Shown piece by piece: positions 31,460-42,068 of a stretch of 64,000 nt of DNA. The first letter of the stretch is position 1; every line of letters begins with the position of its first letter. Under the pieces are notes generated by a model. It saw only the letters and a program-made list of their open reading frames with translations, was not told the origin of the DNA and did no database searches. Source of the DNA: Branchipolynoe longqiensis (taxonomy: Eukaryota > Annelida > Polychaeta > Phyllodocida > Polynoidae). The DNA lies in contig CM059197.1 of NCBI GenBank assembly GCA_030323885.1, positions 32,439,384-32,503,383 on the forward strand, read 5' to 3'. The translations under genes were made by a program, and so were the position numbers.

Positions 31460-32257
31460 GTGTGCCATCGAGAAGGCAAAGAAGGTATTGACAACAACAA
31501 TGATGCGGGGAAAATCAAAGGTCACTTCAATACATTTAAACCCGCAGAACTGATTACCAAGCTAGGGGAAAAGCTGACAAGCATCAAAGGGATCCCAGAT
31601 TCCATTGTGAAAGAGATGGACAGGGATGTCCATCTCAATGAGGATCGGAAGAAATTCGAAGCGGTCCTCCACACTGTCCACAAGGCCGTTTTGGGGGCCT
31701 TAACAGCGATTGCGCCTGTGGCCAATCGTATGCACACCCAGAATAAATTCTCGTCTCTTGCAAGAACCATGGATATGGGAATAGCCATGCTCACTGCGGC
31801 AAGCAATTTCTTGTCGTATATACTTTTTGAAAACGTATTCAAAGCAGTCTGTACCGAAGCGGGAAAGGAGGTCGCTCGCTCTAAAAAAGTGGTTGACAAT
31901 GATGGAAAAGAGTATACTCTTTTCTTACCACCAAAGCCAGTGAAGGGGAAACCACTGGACAAGTCCAAGATCTTTGGAGGACAACTCCAATACCTCTTTA
32001 AAGAGGTGGAGACGGGATCAAAGTGTGGGAAGCACATGGACAAGAAAAAGCCTGTGGATGCTACCACCCGTTTCAGGAGAGGCCATGTGGATTTTCGCAC
32101 AAGAGGGATCGGTAGAGGGGGTCAGTCTGGCCCGACCTACGGCTTCCAGCCGCGAGGACGTGGACAGCGCCAGCCCTCAGGCTGGAATGATAGAAACAGG
32201 CTGTTCAAGAGGGGGTACACTCCCAGCAAGCCTTTCGCTCGACCAGGGAACAAGTAG
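31460..32257 (+). CDS. ORF1 C-terminal part (Gag-like) of the DIRS-like element
   Basis: 265-residue open frame. From about residue 22 it reads 'FNTFKPAELITKLGEKLTSI', a helical region 'EAVLHTVHKAVLGALTAIAP', and ends in an Arg/Gly-rich tail (RGIGRGGQ, QPRGRGQRQ). The native start is upstream in another frame, so the annotated Met is probably not real. The RGG tail suggests RNA binding by a nucleocapsid-like protein; this is inference. Confidence 0.65.
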   Translation: MCHREGKEGIDNNNDAGKIKGHFNTFKPAELITKLGEKLTSIKGIPDSIVKEMDRDVHLNEDRKKFEAVLHTVHKAVLGALTAIAPVANRMHTQNKFSSLARTMDMGIAMLTAASNFLSYILFENVFKAVCTEAGKEVARSKKVVDNDGKEYTLFLPPKPVKGKPLDKSKIFGGQLQYLFKEVETGSKCGKHMDKKKPVDATTRFRRGHVDFRTRGIGRGGQSGPTYGFQPRGRGQRQPSGWNDRNRLFKRGYTPSKPFARPGNK

Positions 32258-32310
32258 AGGTAGCGACGCAAACCTCAGAGGCCACTAAAACACCTGTTAC
32301 ATCTGAGGCC

Positions 32311-33110
32311 ATGCAAACAAATGTAAGCGATTTTAAGGCTGGAAATGTTCACAATTGTTTAGAGCAGTGGGAAATGATTACTGATAACTTAAATATTTTA
32401 AGTATTGTTGAAGGGGTATGTATTCCCTTTACTCAATTACCAGTACAGGAGAACATTTCCTTCCCCTATTGTTTTGATTCAAACAAAAGAGAGGCACTAG
32501 CTAAATAAGTAGAGAAATTCTGTAAGAAAGGAATAACACAGAAAGTAAACCATATAAAAGGGGAATTTACTTCAAATATTGTGTCCCGCCCGAAACCCAA
32601 TGGGGATTTTCGAATGATTTTAGACTTAACATGACTAAACAAGATGGTTGAATATAAGCATTTTAAAATGTTTTCACTTGAAAAGGTGAGAAACTTGGTT
32701 ACACAAGGATCTTGGCTAGCTAGTGTGGATCTACGGGCTGCGTATTACACGATTCCGATTCATGAACCAGATAGAAAATATTTAAGGTTTCTTTGGGATG
32801 AACAACTTTTTGAATTTACTTGTATGCCCAATGGTTTAGCCTGTGCCCCTCGTTTGTTTACTAAACTACTTAAACCAATTTTTTCACTAATGGCGAGAAA
32901 AGGACATGCTATGTTCCCATATATTGATGATTCATTTATTGTGGCACAGTCAAATACAGCATGTCAGAAGGCAGTCAGGGATCTCTGTGAACTCTTCACT
33001 AGATTAGGATTTTATATCTATAACAAGAAGTCGGTTTTTTCAACCGAATACTGAACTGAAATGTTTGGGATTTTTATTAAACACTTAACATATGACTGTG
33101 TTGTTGACCG
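32311..33110 (+). pseudogene. Reverse transcriptase of the DIRS-like element, interrupted
   Basis: One frame from 32311 to 33054 with two in-frame stops (TAA 32506-32508, TGA 32632-32634). Text across them is continuous: 'VEKFCKKGITQKVNHIKGEF', 'SRPKPNGDFRMILDLT', 'NLVTQGSWLASVDLRAAYYT', 'FTCMPNGLACAPRLFTKLLK' and the catalytic FPYIDDSF. At a T-run near 33040 the frame shifts, then 'LKCLGFLLNT' and another TAA precede 'MTVLLTEQKLDK'. The wording is typical of DIRS RTs. Confidence 0.85.
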
Positions 33111-33770
33111 AACAGAAACTAGACAAGTTTGTAGAGATGGTGACCCAGTTAGTAAGATTAATGAGGCCGAAGATTAGGCAGGTCACCATGCTTATCGGGA
33201 TCATGATAGCCTATGCCCCTGCTATTCTATACGGGAAAGTGCACATTAAGTCGCTAGAAATAAATAAAAATTTAGCATTAGCCCGTACTAAAGAGAATTT
33301 TGAACGAAAGATGTTTATTTCAGAAGAGGGGTTACAGGATATTGAGTGGTGGTTTAAACACATAAACACTTCTCCAAATCCAATATGTATGGGTGAACCC
33401 AACACAGTAGTGACAACAGATGCTTCGCTAGAAGGATGGGGTGCCCATCGAGATAGTGTAGCAACAGGAGGTCAATGGTTAGAAGAAGAAATGTGTGATC
33501 ATATTAATGCTTTAGAATTAAGAGCGGTTTATTTGGGGTTATGCAGCTTACAAAGTGACATGTCAGAATTCTGACAGACAATACTACCGCAATGGCTTAC
33601 ATTCGTAACATGGGAGGGACTAAGTCCAAACCGTGTAATAAAATAGCCAAATTAATTTGGAATTGGGCGCAAGAACATGATGTTTGGCTAATGGTAGCAC
33701 ATATCCCAGGTAGTCAGAACACATTGGCAGATAGCAAAAGTTGACATTTCCATGATCATTTAGAATGGTC
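33092..33770 (+). pseudogene. RNase H domain of the DIRS-like element, frameshifted
   Basis: 33092-33574 ends with VTTDASLEGWGA (first catalytic Asp) and ALELRAVYLGL (Glu). After a shift at about 33570 the next frame gives ILTDNTTAMAYIRNMGG (Asp) and 'VAHIPGSQNTLAD', the usual end of RNase H, then a stop at 33744. Confidence 0.82.
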
Positions 33771-33771
33771 A

Positions 33772-34176
33772 TTGAGTGATAAGACTTTTGAAGAGATTTG
33801 TCAAAAATGGGGTCGACCAGAGGTAGACTTATTCGCGTCAAGAAAGAACTACAAAGTAGATAGATATGTCTCTTGGCATCCAGAGCCCAAGGCTTGTCAA
33901 GTGGATGCTTTTTCATTAATTTGGGAAAATAATTGTTATTATATTTTCCCACCATTCAGCATTATCAGCAGAGTAGCCAGGAAGGTCAGAATGGATCAGA
34001 CACACGCAATTCTGATCATGCCCAAGTGGGACACGCAGCCATGGCTAGCAGCAGTAGCATTAGAAGCAAAAGACTGCCTCAGATTCCCAAGAGCATGGGG
34101 CAATCTGTCACATCAAGGCCCTTTTACCATCCAAGGAGACGTGTCAACAACACCCCTCCTTGCATTCCTTTTCTAA
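33772..34176 (+). CDS. DLFASR region between RNase H and recombinase
   Basis: 134-residue frame with VDLFASRKNYKVDRYVSW, 'CQVDAFSLIW', 'YYIFPPFSIISRVARKVRMD' and MPKWDTQPW. This conserved block follows RNase H in DIRS-like polyproteins. No separate enzymatic role is known to me. The frame changes at about 34100-34180 before the recombinase. Confidence 0.75.
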   Translation: MSDKTFEEICQKWGRPEVDLFASRKNYKVDRYVSWHPEPKACQVDAFSLIWENNCYYIFPPFSIISRVARKVRMDQTHAILIMPKWDTQPWLAAVALEAKDCLRFPRAWGNLSHQGPFTIQGDVSTTPLLAFLF

Positions 34177-34189
34177 ATAAACATTTAGA

Positions 34190-34775
34190 ACAATTTGGGT
34201 TGGATAAGATTACCCAACAAAGACTGATGTCCCATACATGGAGAAAAGGAACAGTTAAATGATATACAAGTTATTTGAAGAAATGGGGTGTTCATTGCTT
34301 GATAAAGGTTAAACCTTTAAAGCCCACTATAGCCCAAGTAGCTAGATATCTAAGAATGTTAGAAGATGAAGGATTAGGTTTTGGGGCCATTAATACAGCA
34401 AGATGTGCATTATCGATTGTTTTACCAAGGGTAGATGGACAAACAGTGGGTAAACACCAGGTGATACACTAGTTCTTAAGATCGGTGTATGAAAGAAATC
34501 CCCCAAAGCCCAAATACAGTCGATTTTGGTATGTATCTGTAGTGTTTAAATTGTTTACATCCTGGCCTAGTAACAATCATTTAGATATTAAGCAGCTAGG
34601 ATTTAAGCTGGCAGTGCTGTTACTATTAGTAACAGGACATAGAGGACAAACTAGTGTAGCTTTATCTCTAGATGGACTTGGGATTGACAAAAAGGAGGCT
34701 ACGTTTGATTTGACACAATTGTTAAAGTCAATCCGCACAGGGACCCATTGTCCACAGTGCAACAGGAAAACATGA
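34190..34775 (+). pseudogene. Tyrosine recombinase N-terminal half, truncated
   Basis: Covers the core-binding region ('IAQVARYLRMLEDEGLGFGA', 'INTARCALSIVLP') with an in-frame TAG at 34470-34472. It then reads 'HLDIKQLGFKLAVLLLLVTG' and GHRGQTSVAL, the box with the first catalytic Arg. It stops soon after; the HxxR and Tyr boxes are absent before the right ITR at 34826. About 200 codons seem deleted, so this copy could not integrate on its own. Confidence 0.8.
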
Positions 34776-34825
34776 TAGCATCCATTGAAATTAAGATGAT
34801 TTTTATCTGGAATAAGTAGGTAAAG

Positions 34826-34885
34826 ATTGCTGGACCCGGATGTGCTTCCTTCTCCCTAGCCCACGTCTATCCGAGACTTGTACCT
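34826..34885 (-). repeat. Right inverted terminal repeat of DIRS-like element
   Basis: Begins 'attgctggacccggatgtgc', the inverse of the left repeat. A local hairpin-capable pair 'gagacttgtaccttgg' / 'ccaaggtaagactcg' follows to 34935. Confidence 0.85.
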
Positions 34886-34943
34886 TGGGAAAACAACAGT
34901 TATCCATCATATATACCAAGGTAAGACTCGTATAACTATACTA

Positions 34944-34945
<2 letters not shown>

Positions 34946-34985
<40 letters not shown>
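34946..34985. repeat. (TA)n microsatellite
   Basis: About 18 TA units. Confidence 0.9.
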
Positions 34986-34987
<2 letters not shown>

Positions 34988-35120
34988 GCATAAATGACCA
35001 TATCATTTTAAAGTTTGTTGACCTAATTCGAACGGGCCGCTTTGCATTAATATTCACTATATTTTAAACAAAATATTAAAATTCTAGATATATTAACTAT
35101 GCTATTTGCACTTAGAACCC

Positions 35121-35997
35121 CTATTGAGGATTTGTGTGTGACCTAGGCATCACACTACTCCTGCTTCATGGTTGGATAGAAGCAGTTCCTTCTACTATCA
35201 AGAGTATGTAAATAAAAAAAAAAGTACACATCTATTCACTGCAACGATCTTATTCTGTTATTTAGAACAATGAATATTCACTCCGGGGTTCAAATATTGT
35301 TATTTAAGAGCATAGATTACTCAATAAGTGAAATTCGGTCAAATTAAACCCCAAATCTATTCACTGGAACGATCTAATTCTGTTATTTAGAATCATGAAT
35401 ATTCACTCAGGGGTTGAAATAATATTATTTATGAGAATAACTTACTCAAAAAGTGAAATCCGGTCAAATTAAACCCAAAATCCGAGCAATATTAATGCCA
35501 CCACTGCATCGGCAGCGATATTGTCGAATGTAAACAAAACAAAAAGCACAAATCTATTCACTGTTACGATCTAATTCTGTTATTTAGAATCATGAATATT
35601 CACTCAGGGGTTGAAATAATATTATTTATGGAATAACTTACTCAAAAAGTGAAATCCGGTCAAATTAAACCCAAAATCCGAGCAATATTAATGCCACCAC
35701 TGCATCGGCAGCGATATTGTCGAATGTAAACAAAACAAAAAGCACAAATCTATTCACTGTTACGATCTAATTCTGTTATTTAGAATCATGAATATTCACT
35801 CAGGGGTTGGAATAATGTTATTTATGGCAATAGCTTACTCAAACAGTGAAATTTGGTCAAATTAAACCCCAAATCCAAGCGATATTAACACCCGCCGCCA
35901 CATTGTCAGTGTTATAGCTGTACTTTCTATCCAACCATGATCGCCGACGAGGCACTGGTCACGTGGTGCTAATCATTTGATGCAAATCCTCAATAAG
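35121..35997. mobile_element. TIR element carrying ~199-bp tandem repeats
   Basis: Ends 'ctattgaggatttg...catggttggatagaag' (35121-35183) and the inverse (35924-35997) frame a tandem array. Units begin near 35230, 35351, 35551 and 35750 ('ctattcactg..acgatct', 'aatattcactc.ggggtt', 'tgaaat..ggtcaaattaaa'). The middle two are nearly identical; the outer ones are shorter or more diverged. No ORF. Confidence 0.8.
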
Positions 35998-36221
35998 ACT
36001 GGCTACTAAGAATAGCTCGTAACAGCTGAGAAGAGCCATTCGCGCTGAATGACACTAATAGTTACAGCTTGCCAACAGAGGCACTGAGCTCAGCCTAGAT
36101 TGGGACTAAAATAATTCACTGAGAATAGGATGTTTCAAGGTATACCAACCATGAATAATCATATTCGATTGTACTAATTCTCATTAAATAAAGTTGTGGT
36201 GGTCATGTTACTTCCCCCATT
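35998..36221. other. Unassigned sequence
   Basis: No feature recognised. Confidence 0.4.
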
Positions 36222-37112
36222 AAAGTTGCATAGTCCAATAAATTTGAGTTTCTGTCACAGATAAATATATTATGTTGATCATGATAATAAAGCTGTGTTC
36301 ACACGGGCAAATTTAGGCCGAACTAGAGAAGGCGAAATAGATGGAAGCGAACTAGTGTCGTGTCCACACACAGAGCGGTTTAAGGCGGAAATCGATATCT
36401 GCGCATGAGCAAGTCCAGACTAACCAGCGCCAGTTTCGCTTAGTCGACGTCGGCACAAGAGAGTGTGGGTTCAACCTAGATCTGTTTCGACTGAATCGTA
36501 TTGTTTTGGAACGGTCAAAACTTCTGCTGGGCAGTGAAACCCTAAAAATAAATGATGAACAAAATATCTGTGCACCTCTAGCCGGTTCATAGACCAAATT
36601 ATATTATATAGTGTGACGTGCTTAATCCGCTTCAAGTAAACCGCTTCCGTCCATGCATGCCACTTACGTCGATTTAAGCTAAATCGCTTCATCTATACTA
36701 CCGCGTGAGGTGGTATAGATGAACCGATCTAGCTGAATCGATTCAGCCCTAAATCGCTTTAGCGTAGCGTCCACATGGCGAATGTGAAGCGAACTAGACA
36801 AGGCGATTTAGATGAAGCGTTTTAACTCGCCAGTGTGAACGGGGCTTAAGTCTTACTTTAGTTTGAAGTAACTTTGATTTTAAATGGCTAACTTTTACGA
36901 TATTAACATTTTGATGAACATGCCAACACTATGACCGCAAAGGCTTCAGTAGTAATACTAATAGGTTCTTTTAAATTGTCTTAGTACACCCTTATATGCA
37001 GCAACAAATGCTTAATATGCGTACCGGTATCTAAGTTAGATATGTAGAATCAAATCTAGGTCTGTGTTTTGGTTTTGAAAATGTGATGCTTTCATCGGAC
37101 TATGCAACTTTA
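36222..37112. repeat. MITE-A, near complete, split by a foldback element
   Basis: The left end 'ttaaagttgcatagtccaat' and right end 'catcggactatgcaacttta' are both present. It is interrupted after 'gttgatcatgataa' by 36291-36846. Confidence 0.85.
36291..36846. mobile_element. Foldback element, GCGAACTAG word family, nested in MITE-A
   Basis: 556 bp with TAA on both sides (36288-36290, 36847-36849). Ends AGCTGTGTTCACACGGGC and, reversed, AGCCCCGTTCACACTGGC. Internal words 'gaagcgaactag', 'gcgatttagatgaagcg' occur in both orientations. Minus-strand open frames inside show no known protein. A half copy is at 55083-55215. Confidence 0.85.
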
Positions 37113-38109
37113 TGGAAAGCATACACTGGCTCCGGGCTTTCTGGCTCATTTCCTTAGAATCAAATGGCCAGGCAAATCTCCCAAGTTTGCCTATGTATGC
37201 GGTTGCTTTCTCCACCAACCCGCACTCTGACGGCACAAATATATGCTCACCGGTTACAAAAGTTTGAGATTCGACAGAGACAGTCCAAATACAAATGTAA
37301 ACTTTACGACCAAAATGAACTGGGATTGGTCCCACTGCTTCAGTGGCCTCACCTGGTCCAGTGTATAACTAACAATGCCACCCCAACAGCATATTTAATA
37401 AATTCACATAACTAATGATACTAGAGTAACACTAGAATATTTCAAACAAACTGACATTTATATTGCTTGCCTAACTCCAACTGACCAGACCCTACATTAA
37501 AACTTACTACAACTTTACCAAATGAATACAGAAGATAACTCCTGCTTAATTCTAAACACCATTTAAACTCACATTGATTTGACTAATATTAATCTAGTTA
37601 AATAGCACTACTGTTACCATATTGCTATGGAACTTCTGGGTTACAGAATTTCATTGTGTTATTTGCTGCAAATTGTGTATTCAACAGTTATTGTATACAT
37701 TACTCTATATACCTTTTGTGTAAATAATCCTGAATTGAAAAATAGCTGGAAGACCAGTGCTTCGGTGCTGACAACAGACTTATTCCGCAGAATAAACATA
37801 TTTACCCCCAACAAGTTTTTAAAAGGCTCAGGTTTGCCACGCGCACTGCAGGAAAAGCCCGTTGGTGGCGCTGGTGTAACCAGCATGGAGCAAATCGCAG
37901 CCGGGCCAGCGATTGGGTAATAATACAATGCACGTACGAGTAGATAATAAATACTACTTTGTTAAATAATTAATAACCACAAGCTAACCTACGCCCATTT
38001 ATATCCGTATAATAGATTATACATCCTATATACACATACTTACTGATGAAGGCTAAAGGTATACTGAAAAGCCCCTATCAGAAAATGTTTCTGCCAGGAA
38101 GTTCTGGTC
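37113..38109. other. Unassigned sequence
   Basis: 37116-37400 is unique in the window. An open frame at 37627-37920 on the plus strand (97 codons, hydrophobic start 'LCYLLQIVYSTVIVYITLY') has no recognisable homology and no supporting splice or codon signal, so it is not called as a gene. Confidence 0.45.
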
Positions 38110-38602
38110 CCGTTGTTGCGGTTTGCCAGGGACACCAGTTTGCCAGGGACACATCGCTTCTGTGCATGCATCAAAATCGAACAGCATCGTCACTACCCTT
38201 ATGAATTTAATATAATGTTTTTGGTAAAGATGTTTTCTATATGTCTACCAAACGATTTGTTTCTAGGTGGTGTCATTTTAGAGATATTTAACTTTCCCTG
38301 TATTTTCTGTATGAAGATTGCTCACGGCCATTGACAATGCCTTGAGTTGGACGGTACGCGCAGTGACAAACATTAGTTTTATTTTAAAATTAATAGAAAT
38401 CAAGAACCCTAACCTTAGCAATTTAATATAATCTTAATGGTAAAGATGTTTTCTATATGTGTATGAAGCGATTTGTTTCTAGGTGGTGTAATTTTAGAGA
38501 TATTAGATTTTTTCTGTATGAAGATTTGCTCTCGGCCGTTGACAATGCATTTGAATGGAAGTCTCCCTGGCAAACTGGTGTCCCTCGGAATCCGCAACAC
38601 CG
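38110..38602. mobile_element. TIR element carrying the ~205-bp satellite
   Basis: Inverted ends of about 43 bp: 'ccgttgttgcggtttgccag' plus 'ggacaccagtttgccaggga' on the left, and the inverse at 38561-38602. Inside are about 1.8 units, in inverse orientation, of the satellite at 17840-19035 ('ctatatgtgtatgaagcg', 'tttctaggtggtg', 'gagatatt', 'ctgtatgaagattg', 'attgacaatgc'). Confidence 0.82.
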
Positions 38603-39096
38603 TCAAAGAATATACCGATGGTCTTTGAGGCATCAGAAATATTTCCATCAATATTTTTATGTTCATAGCTACCAGCTATTTCCCAATCGGTATATACCTT
38701 TGTCAGACATTGCTTTTCAATGTGACAGTAGTAACCGATTCCAATGCCCGCAAAGCAGGATTTCAGAACCGAACGATAACATTTACGTTGCAGTTGGTTT
38801 TCAATAGGTGGCGCCACTCGGGGATCAAGGGTTCCGCAATTTTTTCCGTTGGGTTTCGTTAAATGGCGCCACTGTAGTTAGCTGATGACTTCAGCGGGTG
38901 GAGAAAGTGTCGTCATACAAAACCGCCAACAAACAACAGGATGACATGCTTAATCTTGTAAGTTAGGTAATTTGGAGCACAATAGAACTGATCCATGACT
39001 AATGTCCTGTAACTGGTGACTAGGATACGATTATCCTTGTTACGTATGGCCGATGTTGACACAAAACAAAAAACATCCTATTGTGCTGTTTCTGAT
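38603..39096. other. Unassigned sequence
   Basis: Inverted 'ggtggcgccactc' and 'atggcgccactg' words at 38808 and 38862. No gene supported. Confidence 0.4.
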
Positions 39097-39099
39097 TTA

Positions 39100-39988
39100 A
39101 GGCGCTGTCACATTACGGCGTATGGCGTTAGCGTATGCCGGCGTAAGCGGTTTTCAACCCATACGCCGTCATATGCCATCATACGCCGTCATACGCTATG
39201 CACGAGGTCCCAGCGGCATCTGAAGCGTATGCCCAGCGTATGCCTAACCTATGCCTAACCTATGCCTAACCTATGCCTCACCTACCCCTAGCCTATGGCG
39301 GCGTATTCAAAGCGTATCCCGACCTATGTGCAGCGTACTGTGATGAGGTTTGACGGTTGTGATTGACAAGTTCAGCGTATGCCCAACCTATGCGTAACCT
39401 ATGTCGGTGTACGCATAGCGTACGTCAAGCGTATGAGCAGCGTATGAGCCATACGCCGCCATACGCTGAAAATCTTTGAGCATGCTCAAAAGAAATTTGG
39501 ATGGACGCGCGTATGGCGGCATATGACGGCGTATGCCGGCGTATGCGTAGAGTATGCATAGCATATGTGAAGTGTATGATGGCGTATGATGGTGTATGGG
39601 TCGACAATCCATACGCTAACGCCATACACCGTAGTTTGACACCACTTTTACAGAACGTTGGAGGTATGCAAGAGACACCCAGCGGGTGTCAATCCAGCAT
39701 ACACGCAACCTATGCCGACATACCCCTAACCTATGCATAACCTATGCCGGCATATGCATAGCGTACGCCTAGCGTATGAGCAGCGTATGATTCATACGCT
39801 GCCATACGCTGAAAATTTTGAGCACGGAAACAGGCTTGTTGGAGGATCGGCGTATGACGGCGTATGACGGCATATGACGGTGTATGCATAGCGTATGCAT
39901 AGCGTATGGCAGCGTATACCAACGTATATGACGAAACGCGCTTACGCCGCCGTACGCTCCCGCAAAAAACCCTAATGTGACAGCCCCT
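39100..39988. mobile_element. Foldback element, CGTATG word family
   Basis: 889 bp with TTA duplicated (39097-39099, 39989-39991). Ends AGGCGCTGTCACATTA and, reversed, AGGGGCTGTCACATTA. The interior is almost wholly the hexamer cgtatg/catacg and near variants (atgcct, catagc, gcgtat) in both directions, with two 'gctgaaaat.tttgagca' pivots at 39468 and 39807. Short ORFs inside reflect the repeat. Confidence 0.88.
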
Positions 39989-39991
39989 TTA

Positions 39992-40077
39992 CGCTGGCTT
40001 TTGGGCGTTCATTCACATGAGGCAGATTATTTTATTTAGACTGTAATGGCGATATATTTATAACAGAGTATATATAT
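39992..40077. other. Short spacer
   Basis: Unique sequence between two small elements. Confidence 0.4.
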
Positions 40078-40299
40078 CAGGCATGTGATTTCTCTGGTTT
40101 GAATCGGCATCCCTTTTTTTTCTGGCCGCTGAAACCAGAATTCCGTTTTCTTTTAAATTCCGTTTTTTTTTGTCTGGCCGCTGAAACACCTCTGAAATAC
40201 ACTATTTGCATCCCTCTCACGACTCAGTGTGATGCTGTGTGTCCCCATGATAACCTAAAAAGAAATCGTTTTTTTTTCCTGCACCCAATCACATGCCTG
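40078..40299. mobile_element. Small TIR MITE, CAGGCATGTGATT ends
   Basis: 222 bp. Begins 'caggcatgtgatt' and ends with its exact inverse 'aatcacatgcctg', flanked by TA-rich sequence (TA target likely). Inside are two 'tctggccgctgaaac' copies and T-runs. Confidence 0.78.
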
Positions 40300-40540
40300 A
40301 TATATATATGTATGCATATATGTGTGTGTATAAATATAAATATATGTGTGTAAACACCGGTGAATACTTCTGTGAGTTTCCTATTACACAATGCTCATAA
40401 TTAATGATCTTGTCAATTCTAATAAATCAACCATGTTGATTTTCATTCAAATCGGTGTTCATAAAAAGAAAGAAAGCCATAGCCTACGTATAGCAACGTA
40501 TCTTAGAAGCACCCACTATAATAATAGCAAGTTTACCTTA

Positions 40541-41096
40541 TGGCCCTGTCACATTACGACGCTTCTCGCCGGCGCGCTGCCAACGCACAAAAAAGTCGAG
40601 AAACTTCAAACTTTTCGGCATGGTGAGAACAAGTTTGACGTCAGCGAAACGTGTTGGTAGCATGCGGCCGACGTTGTGGTGACGTATATCGACGCGTGAG
40701 GGGGGAAAAAAAAAGTGTTGGCACACCGTCCTGATATGACCTTAGATGTAGCTAGGACATAAAACAACAAAGCAACAATTTGGTGCAATGTGTGGGAACG
40801 ACCGTCACACACGCGGGGCGTCTGCCTAGTGCTCGCATAATATTATTCCAGCGATGTCGACGTGCGTCTGACGTCGCCATAATATTGGCACCCGCGTGTT
40901 GTCGCACGTTGTCAGTCGTCGAACGTTTTGTGCAAGCGCAAAATTTCAATGGTTCCCTGACGCGCGCTGCCAACCGTCGCCATCCATCAATGAGTACCAA
41001 CACATGCATAACACTTCCTGACGTATCCCGACGTTCCGCCAAAAATCACATCCGTCGATGCGCATTGGTGAGAAGCGTCGTAATGTGACAGGGCTA
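40541..41096. mobile_element. Foldback element, GCGTCGACG family (copy 1)
   Basis: 556 bp with TTA duplicated (40538-40540, 41097-41099). Ends TGGCCCTGTCACATTACGAC and, reversed, TAGCCCTGTCACATTACGAC. Interior words 'gacgcttctcgcc', 'gtcgacgtgcgtctgacg'. It carries a SINE-1 tail ('cctgatatgaccttagatg') near 40735, also present in copy 2, so the tail was acquired before the copies spread. Confidence 0.88.
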
Positions 41097-41099
41097 TTA

Positions 41100-41571
41100 C
41101 CCTTTGAATTACAGAGTGTTCCATATGGTGTCAGGTTAATAAATGAATTTATATCTCATCCAAGCTTAGATTTAGGCCTACACAATCCCATAGATCTTAC
41201 GTAAGAGATAGGCCTACTGCTATAGGAAATATTCGGATCTTGTTTTCTTCTTTGAATTTTAAATTATGATACTGTAAGCAATGGTAGTTTTGCTAAATTT
41301 ATGGTTTCGCAAAGAATTTTCTGGTTTGGGAAATCTTTGACTAGGCCTAATGTTTTCATTTCTTCGGGTTGAGATCTGTGATTTTATTATTTATGCTAAG
41401 TCATCAAGCGTATGACTCGACCATCAATGTATGTACGTCTTTATGCCCAGTTATTGTCAATGCATTTGACATTTCATGCAAAGGTACTTCTAAGTCTATA
41501 TCTAAATCTAGCTCTAGATATAACCGAAATTGCTAGTGTTGCCTAGTTTGAATGTGATTTTATATTGCTAA
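41100..41571. other. Unassigned sequence
   Basis: No feature recognised. Confidence 0.4.
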
Positions 41572-42052
41572 TGCCTAGGTCACAAATGCTGTGGGCACTG
41601 TACGGTGCTGCGGTCTGCAGTGTGTCTTGCGGTTTATGCAAATGTTACGGCGTTGCAGCTTGCAGTGTATCTCTTCACAAATCATACAGTTTGTGTTGAA
41701 TTTATACAAGTATTTAAGATACAAAAAAGTCATAACTTTCTTAATATTGATCACACAAACAGGAATTTTGTACCATATTGATATTTATTTTACAACCTTT
41801 TCAGTGATGTCAACAAAGTTGACCGTGCTGTGTTGTGGAGTCTGGATTGCCAGGATTGCGGCCTGCAGTGTTGTGATTTTTCGATCATAAGATAACTCCG
41901 ACTTAAAATAACCGCATCACTTTGTGGCAAGCAAAAAACCATATGGTCACCGTATGGCGACCGTAACCCACCATGCGGTCATCGTATCGTCTGGCCGATG
42001 CGGTGAATTATGGTCGCCGCATGCAGTCCGTAACGTATTTGTCACCGAGCCA
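41572..42052. mobile_element. Foldback element, TGCGGTCTGCAG word family
   Basis: 481 bp with TAA duplicated (41569-41571, 42053-42055). Ends TGCCTAGGTCACAAATGC and, reversed, TGGCTCGGTGACAAATAC. Words 'gcggtctgcagtg', 'atgcggtcatcgta' recur. Confidence 0.75.
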
Positions 42053-42068
42053 TAATCAAGGAAATGGA

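Larger units (their letters stand above)
29475..34885 (+). mobile_element. DIRS-like tyrosine-recombinase retrotransposon, decayed
   Basis: About 5.4 kb. Inverted terminal repeats are 29475-29530 and 34826-34885; their core is 'ggctagggagaaggaagcac' continued by 'atc[tc]gggtccagcaat'. In between, on the plus strand, lie ORF1 (Gag-like, with a giant polyalanine tract), RT, RNase H, a DLFASR-type region, and the start of a tyrosine recombinase. The ITRs and order fit DIRS1-like elements rather than LTR or LINE elements. Multiple stops and shifts mean no intact product. No methyltransferase domain was recognised. Confidence 0.86.

Noticed and set aside
37627..37920. 97-codon plus-strand frame with a hydrophobic start
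   Set aside because: No recognisable homology, no splice or promoter signal, and a similar-length frame exists on the other strand.
39050..39930. Several 60-80 codon frames rich in Arg/His/Tyr
   Set aside because: Frames produced by cgtatg/catacg hexamers inside a foldback element.
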